Source: Scenedesmus sp. ARA3
Taxonomy: Eukaryota; Chlorophyta; Chlorophyceae; Sphaeropleales; Scenedesmaceae
DNA length: 48,723 nucleotides
Assembly: GCA_004335835.1 (NCBI GenBank)
Contig: RWJK01000140.1
Location: forward strand, 1-48,723
Direction of reading: 5' to 3'
A program made the position numbers and the translations under genes. Within the stretch, counting starts at the first letter, position 1; every line of letters begins with the position of its first letter. The notes beneath the pieces were generated by a model, which did not search any database, had not been told where the DNA came from, and was given only the letters and a program-made list of their open reading frames with translations. Of this stretch, positions 12,071 through 22,800 are shown piece after piece.

Positions 12071-13212
12071 ATGCGTGCCAGCCACCCAGCAGCAGCCCTG
12101 GAGGGCACCCGCAGCAGACTTCAAGCCAACGGCAGCAGCTTGCGGCAATGCAGCAGTTGCAGGCGCAGGCTCAGAGTAGCAGCAACCCTGGTGGGCCCCG
12201 ACCCCACCAGGCTCGCTGCAGCAGCAACAGACGTAATGGACCGCACCAGTAAGAGCCTGAGGGGCAGGGAGGTAGAGGAGGCTGCCATGTGGCGCTGCAT
12301 CGAGCTGCAGCAGGCAAACCCAAACGGCATGAACATCCCAATGCAGCGCTGGAGCAAGGACCTGCTGGAGCAGGCATACAGTAGATGCGCAGAGGTCACC
12401 AGCGAATACGCAAAGACCTTCTACCTGGGCACGCAGCTGATGACGCCGCAGCAGGCCAAGGCCATCTGGGCTATCTACGTCTGGTGCAGGCGCACAGATG
12501 AGCTGGTGGACGGACCAAACGCGTCACGCATTACACCCAAGGTACGGCTGCAGGAACTTTAGGGTTCAGCAGCAGCAGGAGTTCATTGCAGGTGGGGTCA
12601 TATGCGTTCCTGCAAGGGTCTGTTGGCTGCAGCATAACATGATGGGCGATTGCATTTTGTTCCTGCAAGTCGTCAGCACCACAGCCAGTAATGCAGCGCA
12701 TGTCTGTATGCTTGCAGGCACAGCAGCAGGCATGTGTGCATTCATTGTGCAGGGGCTCCACAGAAGCTTGGCGCAGGACTGTATTGCAGCGTTCTCTGTT
12801 TTTTGCTGCTGTTGCCATGATGATGCTTGCACTGCAGCATATGCTGCAGCATATTCCGCCTGTAGTGGTCGCTGCATAGCACGGTGTGCGTTCAGTGCAT
12901 GTGTCGGCAGCTGCTGACAATCATCTAGTGAGCAGACACTACAGACGTGTTGCTGCAGCCCAGTTTAGTGCGCCCCCAGTGCCTGCAACACTTTATAGCT
13001 GGTCACTACGACCAGTGCAGACAAGCTCAAGATAGCCGTCACACTGTTCACCTTTTGCACAGCACCGGCATATAGCAAGCCCACCCAAAGCAGCACCACT
13101 AGCACCCCTAACCATCTGCATTGCCCAACTTCAGCTTCTGTCCTGCAAGCCGCTCATTAGCCACATGCACTCAGCGCTGCTGCACTACCTCACTACATCT
13201 TTGGCTCACTGC

Positions 13213-13260
<48 letters not shown>

Positions 13261-14466
13261 AGGCACTGGACCGCTGGGAGGAGCGCCTGGAGGCCCTGTT
13301 TGACGGCCGGCCCTATGATGAGCTGGATGCAGCGCTGACAGACACCATCAGCCAGTTCCCCGTGGAGATCCAGCCCTTCAGGTGCGCGGCAGCAGCAGTG
13401 TATGTTACTCAGCAGCAGCAGCAGCAGCAGCAGCAGTACTGAATGGCGGCTGCAGGAGAATCAGACGAGGTAGCAGCAGTAGAGGCAGCAGCTGGTTGCT
13501 GCTGATGCAGCAGTACAGGAGCATGCGCTGCTGGAGGGTGATAGCAGGTGGAGGCGCCATCTGATACGGCATGTTGCTGCTGTGCATTGTGCCAACTGCC
13601 ATTGTGCCCCAATCACCACACCATCACCAGCAAAGCAGCAGCAGCAGCAGCTTGCCACAGCAGTCAGCGCTCTGTTCCACAGCCTCAGCCTGGCAACCTT
13701 CACCAACCCCTGCCTCACCAAATGCACTGCCTGTACTGCCTGCCTGCTACACCTGTACTGCTCGCGCCCCTCAGGGACATGGTTGATGGCATGCGCATGG
13801 ACCTGGTGAAGAGCCGCTACGAGACATACGACGAGCTTTACGAGTACTGCTACCGTGTGGCAGGCACTGTGGCGCTCATGAGCATGCCAGTCATGGGTGT
13901 GGACCCTGCTTACAAGGTGGGGTGTGTTTGAGTGAATGTGTAGTTGTCTGACTTTCGGGCTGTGGGGTGTAGATCGATTGACTGTCTGGCTGTGGGGTGT
14001 AAATGAATTGAGGTGGTGCTGTATCTGAGTGTTTTCTGGTTGTGAGCAGTTGATTGCGATCACGGTGTGCTGCTGCTGCCGCCTGCCCCTGGATGGCCCC
14101 GCGGAAACAGTGTCTTGTGTGGCCTCTCAATGTACGTCTGCGTGGCTTCTTACTCTTGCTGCTGCTGCTGCTGCTGCTGCCGTCCTCCTGCTGAGCCCGC
14201 TGGAGCCAGTCCCAAATGGCTGCTGCCCGTGTGTCTCTCTGCCGGCTCACGCTGCTGCTGCTGCTGCTGCTGCTGCCCCATTTACCTGCAGGGTCCCCTG
14301 GAGCCGGTGTACCGCCAACCAGCTGATGAACATGGCTGCTCGGTGTGCGTCCACAAGTCGTCTCACCCGCACTCTTGCTGCCGCCACAATCACCTGCAGG
14401 GTCCCCTGGAGCCAGTGTCCCAAATGGCTGCTGCCCGTGTGTCTCTCTGCCGGCTCACCCTTGCTG

Positions 14467-14504
<38 letters not shown>

Positions 14505-15273
14505 GCCACCTTATTCACCTGCAGGGCCCCCTGGAGCCGGTGTACCGCGCCGCGCTGGCGCTGGGCACCGCCAACCAGCTGACCAACATCCTGCGTGACG
14601 TGGGCGAGGACCTGCAGACGCGCAACCGCATCTACCTGCCGCTGGATGAGCTGGCGCAGTACGGCATCAGCGAGAAGGACCTGCAGGGAGGCATGTACAG
14701 GTGAGCCGGCTGGGGCGGCATTGCAACAGAGCTGACGCCAGCAGCGGGGCAGCAGCAACAGCAGTATGGATAGCTGTTGCTCTGGTAGTGGAGCAGCTGT
14801 TTGGGACTGTACATGCGCCTGCGGCAGCTTAGGAGGTCCTGTTTCAGCTGCTTTCAGCGATGTGCGTTCCTCAGCGTGTCTCCGCTGCCACCCTGCTCCC
14901 TTGCGACACCTGGTCCTTATTCTGCCCCGTCTTCCTTGCTCCTATCATTCGCTGCAGCCCCACCACCGGCCGCATGGATGAGCGCTGGCAGCGCTTCATG
15001 GCCTTCCAGATCGCGCGCGCGCGGCAGCTCTTCGCAGATGCAGAGGCCGGCGTGGACCTGCTGGACCAAAAGGCCCGCTGGCCCGTCTGGTCTGCGCTAA
15101 TCCTGTACCGCCAGATCCTGGATGCGATCGAGGCGAACGGATACGACAACTTCACGCGGCGCGCGTACGTGCCCAAGTGGCGCAAGTTTGCGAGCCTGCC
15201 GCTGGCGTTTGGCAAGGCCGCGCTGCCGCAGCTCAACCCCAACTACCAGGCCATGATGGCGGTGCGGCGCTGA
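12071..15273 (+). CDS. PSY: Phytoene synthase, plastid
   Basis: Joins two geranylgeranyl diphosphates to phytoene, the entry step of carotenoid synthesis, in plastids. Five exons in phase: 12071-12541, 13263-13381, 13775-13916, 14525-14700, 14958-15273 (407 residues, a normal length). The first ~55 residues are Ala/Ser/Arg-rich and look like a transit peptide. Catalytic signatures are intact: the first Asp-rich motif RRTDELVDG, the second NILRDVGED, plus [28 protein letters not shown] and YGISEKDL. The start at 12071 is the first ATG in frame; a later Met (MDRTSKSL) would truncate the transit peptide. Introns 1 and 3 are rich in CTG repeats that reach the acceptors, and intron 3 carries two partial copies of the exon-4 edge. 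The final codons are repeated downstream of the stop. Confidence 0.97.
13211..13262 (+). repeat. (CTG)n tract at 3' end of PSY intron 1
   Basis: About 17 nearly perfect CTG/GCT units run directly into the CAG acceptor before exon 2 at 13263. A normal polypyrimidine tract is absent; the alternating pyrimidine content of the repeat seems to take its place. Confidence 0.85.
13955..14524 (+). repeat. PSY intron 3: degenerate copies of exon-3 donor and exon-4 acceptor edges
   Basis: Acceptor side: the exon-4 start GGCCCCCTGGAGCC at 14525 is preceded by two partial copies, each with its own cctgcag acceptor-like site, at 14292-14332 (through gtgtaccgc, then a 22-nt gap relative to the exon) and 14400-14418. 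A unit beginning cccaaatggctgctgcc and ending ctgccggctcac also occurs twice (about 14210-14258 and 14417-14459), so a ~205-bp block is tandemly duplicated. Donor side: GTGGGGTGT at the real donor 13917 recurs near 13963 and 13993. Three separate CTG tracts are interspersed. Confidence 0.85.
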
Positions 15274-15885
15274 ACGCGGCGCGAGGCTGTGCGGCAGCAC
15301 TGTGGCGCTAGCCTGCAGTACAGCGCTGCAGCAGCGGCAGCGGCAGCGCCAAGCTAGCAGCAGCCAGCTGTGAGCAGGCCATGATGGCGGTGCGGCGCTG
15401 AATGCCGTAGCGCGAGGTTGTGTGCGGTAATGCCGGCAGCAGCGCTCAGCAGCAGCCAGCAGCAGCCAGCAGCAGCCAGGTCCAAGCAGGCCATGGTGGC
15501 GATGCGGCGCTGAATGCTGCGGCTCGAGGTTGGGTGCGGTATTGCCGGCAGCAGCGCTCAGCAGCAGCCAGCAGCAGCCAGCAGCAGCCAGGTCTAAGCA
15601 GGCCATGGTGGCGATGCGGCGCTGAATGCTGCGGCTCGAGGTTGGGTGCGGTAGTGCCAGCAGCGGCACTCAGCAGCAGCCAGCAGCAGCCAGGTCTAAG
15701 CAGGCCATGGTGGCGATGCGGCGCTGAATGCTGCGGCGCGAGGTTGTGCGGCAGTGCGGCAGCACCCATTCAACCAGCCCTTAGCCGGCCATGACGGCGG
15801 TGCGCGGTTGTGCGGCAGTGCGACAGCTCTCAGCAACTAGCAGCAGCCAGCCTTTCAGCAGGCCATGATGGCGCTGCGCCAGTGC
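15247..15885 (+). repeat. Minisatellite derived from the PSY 3' coding end
   Basis: The last PSY codons (QAMMAVRR, stop) start at 15247. Copies of this segment begin at 15375, 15487, 15599, 15701, 15785 and 15859, giving spacings of 128, 112, 112, 102, 84 and 74 bp. The copies at 15487 and 15599 are almost identical over the whole 112-bp unit. Each unit also holds a cagcagcagccag run. The first copy is the real gene end because PSY similarity continues up to it and its stop codon ends the frame. Confidence 0.93.
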
Positions 15886-17607
15886 GGCGCTGGGTGGTGC
15901 CGCGCATAGGGCTGGGCGCGTGTGTTTATATGCGTGTGTGTGATCACCATGTGACCTGGTAGGTGGAGGTGTGCTGAGGAGTGTGGGGACATAAAGCAGC
16001 TGCGTGCTGCGGCCGCGTGCGGGGGCAGCTGCAGCAGCTAGTAGCGCACCGAGGCGCTGCGCTTGGCTCGCTGTTTGTTAGCTGGCTAGCTGCCTGGCTT
16101 GTGGCGTGTGCAATGCACATGCAGCAGGTCATCAGTGTGCTGCCAGCAGGCCAGCTGCTGCTGCTGCTGCTGCTGCTTGCAGAGCAGCCATTCAAGCACC
16201 AGAACTCATATCTTGTGTTGGTTTGGGCGAGCAACGCGCGGCAAGCCTGCAATGGGCTTGTGGTAATGCGTACGCGCTGCCTCGTTGTTGTGCTGCTGCT
16301 GTGCGTCGGGCCAGGTGTCTACAGCAAGGCAGGGTGTCAGGCAGTGTGGCTGCAGTGTCACTCTGCGATTTCTCTATGCGCCACATGCACAGGAGCTGCT
16401 GTCATGCATCTATCTGCTGCAGCCAGTCGGTAGGCACAGGCTGGTACAGTGTGCGGCTGCATGCAGCTGCTGCTGTTGGCTTCCATGCTGAACTCAAATG
16501 CTGACATGGGTTGGGGTTCACGGTGGCGGCAGGGTTTGCAGGACAGGGTTCTGGCAGGCAGGGGTTTGAGACTAGTGGTGTGTGCTGTGAGTGAACCAGG
16601 CAGGCACTTGTTACTTGTCATGTCATGTTGTCACTTCTGCAATGCCACACAGTCGCAGTGTATGATTGTCACGCAGCAGCTGGTACTGCTAGCTTTGCTT
16701 TTGCAGCACACCACATTGGGTGCTTGCTACTACAGGTTGGGTGCGATTTGCAGGCTGTGCTCGATGGGCAACTGCTGCAGAACGCTTTCGGGGCTTTTGA
16801 TTCGCCTAGTCATACATATGGCTGTGCATGCTCTACGATCGCGGGTGCAGCCCTTTTTTGTACCTGTCCACGCCTGTATTGCAAAACTGGGTGTTGTGTG
16901 CAGCGCTGGCTAAGTCTGCTCAGGCGCCGTTCAACAGCAATCTTGTGCTGTTGTGCGGCATGCACTGCAGCACATTTGTAGCTTTGTCTGCACTGGTAGA
17001 GCTGCCATTCACAGCTCTCTCCTGGTACTTGGTGCAGATTCTGTGCCATTCTGGCTTGGCTCTGCCGGATGGCCGGGCACGTGGGGGAGTTGCACAGCAG
17101 CAGACTGCAGGCGTGCGCACTTGCTCGGGGTATTGTTGCGCGACGCACATAGCCTCGAATCATGGATTGTACAGCTGACAGGATTCTGGCAGGCGTTGGC
17201 AGCGGCGCTGTGGCTTGCACCATGCAGGCAGCTCAGCAACTCTTTTTTCTTGCTGGCGTGAGCTGAGCTTGCTTGCACGTGCGCAGGCATCACGGATCAC
17301 GCAGCGGCTTGCATTATGCAGCAGCTTGCATCACTGCCCTGCACCCAGGCTGTGTAGGTCAGCAGCAGCTTGCAGCAGCTTGCTGCAGCTCAGCCAGCTT
17401 GGTTGAGGTTGTCTATCGGGTCTAGCTCGGTGCAAGGCTGCAGCCAGGCATGCTGTGCAGCATTGTGTGCAGGCCGGCGGCTGCATGCCTTTGCAGCGCT
17501 AGTAGTAGCAGTCGGCTTGCTGGAGTCATTGTGTGGATTCAGCAGGGCAGCAGCATGTGGCGCACGCTCACTTAGGCAGCGGTTGCGGCTCAGAGAGCTG
17601 CGCAATG

Positions 17608-17640
<33 letters not shown>

Positions 17641-19852
17641 GGCGTGTTTGTGTGCTTGAAGCGAGCGGTGTTTGCAGCTCCTGCTTGCATGCAGCGGTTG
17701 CAGAAAGTACTGTCTTTCCTGCAGTTCTCTTTACTGCTGGGGCCCTGGAGGCTGCGGTTTGAGGGTGGTTCGCATGCAGTGCATGAGCCTTGGCTGGCAC
17801 CTCTCCGCTGAGCTGTGCAGTTTTAAACAATAACAAGTTGTTATGATCTGCCTGCTAACAGGGAGCAGCTGCCATGGCGGCAGACTGTTTGGTGTTGGGA
17901 CACATACATCGGCTGTTTCTGATTTGTGGTGGTCACCGCATGATCAGAGTATGGGCTTGATGGCATTGGCGATGAGTGTGGTTTCATGCATCCTTGTTGT
18001 TGCTATTCGTAGTTTGGAGTATGATGACGACGAATGATTTTATCCTTGCTTGAGTGGGTGAACGTTGGCTGGCCATGTGCCAGCTTGATGGCGAGTGGTC
18101 TGTGTTTTGCCGGTCATTCCAGGGCGTTCGGCCCCTGGAGTGTTGCATTGGCATGGTAGCTCAGGGTTTTGACTGCGGTTTACAGACGAAGAAGGTGTTA
18201 TTTGCAGGCAGGCATCTGCCTTAGCAATGGGCAGGTTGTGGTGTGTGTACAAGTGCACACACAACTGCCGTGTGGGTTGGTGGTGCTGTAGGGAGCCGTA
18301 GCAAAGCACGGATCGCAGTACAGTACGCGCGGAGCTGCCACGAGTATTGCTTGCGCAAGCTACCGCCTTGGCACTGCGTCACGTGGCCATTGATGTATCG
18401 CATAGTGGGCGCATGCCTGTACTGCCAACAGCAGCTGGCTGCTGGGCCAGCAGTGGCACTCATCAGCCATGTAACGGCGTTCCAAACGGAAGGAGTCTGA
18501 CATCTGGCATGCATGTACATGTGCTTCTTCAAGCCACACGCAGGCAGCACAAAGCGTGACATGGCAGCACATTGGCCGTACAAACCGATTTGAGACATGA
18601 CGTGTGGGCTCTAAGGGCTGCTGTCAGCCTGGCTGACGGTGCCACTCAGTGGCACAGTGACTGTGGGTGTCACCCCACCATTCGCTGTGTTGACCGCACA
18701 CGAACACTACAGGGTACATGTACTGTAGGTACTTATCGGTCAAGAATGGATCTAAATTGCTAACTTTTTGGTGTTCAACTCTATGCAGCTTCACGAGAAC
18801 AACTGAGGGAGTCACCCCTTCGACGCTGAATGTTCAGCGGTGCATGAAGTGCAGCATATAGTCTGCATATCTTTCAATGTTGGTTTACCTCATGAAATCG
18901 ACCACAGCCAGCGCACAACGCCAAGCAGGCGCGTTCATCAATCTTGGTGGTAGATTTTGTCACTTTCAGAGGATCTGCTGGTCGACCACGCAGTGTCCGA
19001 CTCTCAGGGCTGTGCAATGCATGGGCTGCTGGCATAGATGGGTTGATGGAGAGACTCCAGCGTACGCCACAGTCAGCGTAGGTTGCGCTGCGTATATATA
19101 CGTACTGCAGTATACTGCAATACTGCTGTTCCTGGTCGCCCTGTCGTTGCTATGTGATCTGTCAGTGTCTGAGGTTCTTTCAGGAGTACTGACAAGTCAT
19201 TTAGTAGCATTCGTCTGCCAGACGTCTCAGTGAGCAAATCAGGCCCGACGGTCGCCCTGCAATGTTGCACACTGCTGGAGCATTGTGTTGTAGGCAGCAG
19301 GATCCTGCCTGGACAAACCAATCGGCAACGCAGCCCGGCTGTTTCACGTAAAATCCCAGGGTGCTCACAAACGAGTGCTGGCATTACCAGTACGTACTGG
19401 TGTATACAGCAGCACAGCTCATAAGCCAGCTGGTTGCGAGGCAGTGCAGCCACTCCATACATGCTGCAAAGTTGTCTGCGATAATATACGGTCGCCCAGG
19501 GTCACCATCAACATTTTGCAGGTTGCCTGCAGGCTTCATAGCCATACTGTTCCTCAGCCAACATGGCATGTTTTTAGCACATGCCTCTGGCGTCATGCTG
19601 GCATCATGCTGGCACCATGATGGCATAGTCGTACGGCAGAACGCACCATTCAGCGTGCTGCCATGCCATGATGATTGGCATATCAGGTTCAACCTCGAAG
19701 GCAGTGAACGTGGTATGTCAGGCGTGACTTAGGGTTTTTGTTTGAGTGGAGTAACCACCTCTGGTGTGAGGTCCTTAACCATGCTGAGGGCTGCACCGTT
19801 TAGCTTTTTACTGCTGGATTGCTAACACAGCAAGACCAGATCAAGCACAGCC
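15886..19852. other. About 4 kb without a recognised gene
   Basis: Long PSY 3' flank or a region holding a poorly conserved gene. No reading frame here shows a family I know. Two plus-strand frames are mildly suggestive: 16828-17178 (MLYDRGCSPFLYLSTPVLQN...) and 17843-18037, which ends in a hydrophobic stretch and an acidic tail (GLMALAMSVVSCILVVAIRS then LEYDDDE). Both could be chance. A (CAG)n run lies at 17614-17641. From about 18.0 kb the DNA becomes AT-richer with small palindromes, which could be remnants of a mobile element, but no terminal repeats or transposase are visible. Confidence 0.45.
19386..19401. repeat. 16-nt perfect palindrome
   Basis: ACCAGTACGTACTGGT is fully self-complementary. 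It sits about 450 bp upstream of the CLPTM1-family start, in AT-richer DNA. It could be a dimeric protein-binding site or chance. Confidence 0.5.
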
Positions 19853-22800
19853 ATGGCCGACGCTGCCCCTGCAGTGCAGGGACCTGGGCGTCCTGGCAGT
19901 CAGCAGAATGGCCAGCAACAGCAAGGTGGTGGTAATAAGTTCCTTGCCACCATTGCGCGCATGGTGCTCATGTGGTGGGTCATGAGCTATTTCAAAGGGA
20001 ACCAGCAGCAGGCAACATCGACGCCTGCAGGCGCTGCCGCTCCTTTGTATCGCAAGGGCGATATGCTGGACATGTACGTGTATGTGTCTGAGCATTCGGT
20101 GCTGCAACGGGACACAGCAGAGCTGGTGTGGACTCAAACTGAAGTAGGGCTGGCGACCACGCCGGAGCTCACAGTCACCCACACCTACACTCCCTCGGAG
20201 GTGATTGCAGTTTGCTCGTATAGTGACTGGGCAGCCATGCGGGCGCTCCATGTGCTGATCAACCAAATTCTGGCGCGCTGCTGCAGGCTGTGAAGAACAA
20301 TGGCAGCTTGTTTGCTCACGTGGTGTTCGCAAGGTCTGGCGTCAACATTGACGCCCCAGCAGATGAGATACCCGCAGATTCCATCTTCCACAAATCGCAC
20401 AGTAAGCAGCTGGCTGCATGGATGTGTCCAGGACACCTCACCTCATCCTCTGCTGTGGTGGTTGAGCAGCAGAGGATCAGCAGCAGCACCGCAGATCGCC
20501 AACATCAACACAACATGTCACCCATGCTTTAGCCAGCAGCATCTGTCGACAGCATCAGGCATTGTGCAAGGCAGTCATTGCATGGTGCTCTCATCGGCCT
20601 GGGACATCTGTGTTGAACACGTGCAGCCACAGCAGCACCATGGGCTGCTTCTTGGGGCCCATAGTCCTGCAAGCTGCAGCTTGCACACAGCAGCACACTG
20701 GACTACACCAAGCAGCTGAAGCCTATGTGTTTGCCTGCTGTCGAAAATGCTGCCATGCGCAGGCCTCATCACGTACATGCCTCGCCGCCAGAACAAGACC
20801 GGCACCAATCTGCTCAGTGAGGGTGGCAACTTCACCACGCAAAAGGTGCGAACACGCCACCAGCTGCAGCAGCGGGCAGCAGTGTGCGTGAACATGAGGA
20901 GGCTGCGTTGAAAGCATGCAAGCAGGATAGTGGCGTTTTGCAACTGCATGTCTGTTTGAGGCTAGCACAGCGAGGCAATGTGCAGCCGGGGGTGCTGCAG
21001 TTGGTTTGTGGTGTGCCTTCGCTGCCTAACGACTGTGCTGCCCAGCATGCCGCGTGCTGGGAGCCAGCGGTACCGGGATTGCTGCGGGGGCACCACACGC
21101 TGCGGTGCATGACTCGGCGGTGCAGTCGCTCGTGGTGCCTCCTGCTGCTGACACTGGCTGCTGCTGTCGTTTCGCTTGCTGCTGCCTCGCTTGTTACATG
21201 TTTGTGGTGTGTCTTCGCTGCCTATTAACTTTGCTGGGCAGCAAAGTTGCTTTGCTGCCCAGCATGCCGCGTGCTGGGAGCCAGCAGTACCAGGATTGCT
21301 GCGGGGGCACCACACGGTGCGGTGCATGACTCGGCGGCGCAGTCGCTCATGGTGAGCATGCTGCCTCCTGCTGCTGACACTGGCTGCCGCTGCTGCCTCG
21401 CTTGCTGCTGCCTCGCTTGTTACATGTTTGCAGCGCGTTGAGCCTGAGCTGCGCGAATGGATCAGCTTCTACAAGCCCAACCTCACCATCTCACTGGTGG
21501 ACCATTTCCAGGCATACCCCAAGAACGCCATCCCGCCACAGGTCAGCAGCACAGCAGCAGCAGGAGTGCACGGCAGCTTGGCAGCAGCAGAGGAGGCAGT
21601 GAGCAAGCCAGCAGCAGCGTGCGCAATGGCAGCAACAGCTGGGCAGCAGGTCGATGCAGGCAGCTGCATTGAAGCGCAGCAGCGCCTATGAAGCAGCAGA
21701 GCAGGGCTTGAGGTTGCTGTGCAGCCTGCAAGTGAAGTACCCGTTCACAGCAGCATGCAGCTACTGCACAAAGCGTCAGCATCCTGCAGTGTAGCTCCAA
21801 GGCGCAGCAGACAGGCCAGCGGCGGCAGCTGCACGAAGCCAGCTGATGCAAGCAGGAGGGCGCTTACGCGTCAGGCGCAAGCATGCAGCAGCAGGATCAT
21901 TGCTGGCGCATGTGCTGCGCGTACAGCACTACAACCCCCTGCGGCCAGAGAACTGCGCACGCTGTCTCGCACAACGTATTCCTGCATGCCATGCACGCCA
22001 GTGCAACTCTGTAAGTGTGTATCGGAGATTCGGCCAATTTCTGCTGCGTTGCTGACGGCTGGGCGACTGCTTGCTGGTCGTCTGCTGCAGGTGTCGCCGT
22101 ACCTGCTGCTGAATGCGGATGGCCAGCAGTACCCCATCGTGTACTTTGACGAGTTCTGGCTGCTGCGCGACAAGCTGCTGCCCGTGAACGAATCACTGGA
22201 CAGCGCGCCGCTGCACATCACCGTGAAGACGCAGAAGTTTTGGTGGATGCAGATCCAGCAGCAGGTAACAGCAGAGCAGGAGAATGAGGATCGTGTGGCA
22301 GGCCTGCATGCTGAGTGGGGTTGTGTCACGCTGGCTAGTGCATGTATGCAGTAGCAGCGGCAGCGGTACTATGCGCAGCCGGGGCTGGGGCCAGCAGTAA
22401 CAGTAGCGCTGCCTGGCATGCGCTGGGGTCGCCTTGTTGCACCACATCTGCTGATTGATTTTCGCCGATGTTTGCGTGTGCAGCAGCCGGTTTGAGGCTG
22501 TGCGCTTATTATGGCTGTCCCTGTCCTGCGCCGTGCCTGCAATCCCCTGCTGCCACCTCCGCTGCTGCTGCTGCTGCTGCTGCTGCAGATGGAGCAGTCC
22601 TTCCAGCTGCAGATCAACACGGGGCTGTCCCAGGACGGCGAGGCAGATGAGGTGAAGCGCATCTTCCTGGAGGGCAACCCTTACCTGCTGGCGCTGACCA
22701 TGGTGGTGTCCATGCTGCACAGCGTGTTCGATTTCCTGGCCTTCAAGAATGACATCGGCTTCTGGAAGGAGAACAAGAGCATGGAGGGGCTGTCTGCGAG

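Noticed and set aside
15247..15885. Regular ~112-bp direct repeats resembling a CRISPR array
   Set aside because: Repeats grade into the PSY coding end, the spacing changes steadily, there are no unique spacers and the context is a eukaryotic nuclear gene.
16828..17178. 116-codon ORF with hydrophobic stretches
   Set aside because: Third-position composition is less G/C-biased than real exons here and no family is recognised.
17843..18037. 64-codon ORF with hydrophobic segment and DDDE tail
   Set aside because: No recognised family, no supporting neighbouring exon with conserved sequence; too short to call without transcripts.
18000..19850. Possible transposable element in the AT-richer DNA
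   Set aside because: No terminal inverted repeats, target-site duplication, or transposase/reverse-transcriptase motif was found by eye.
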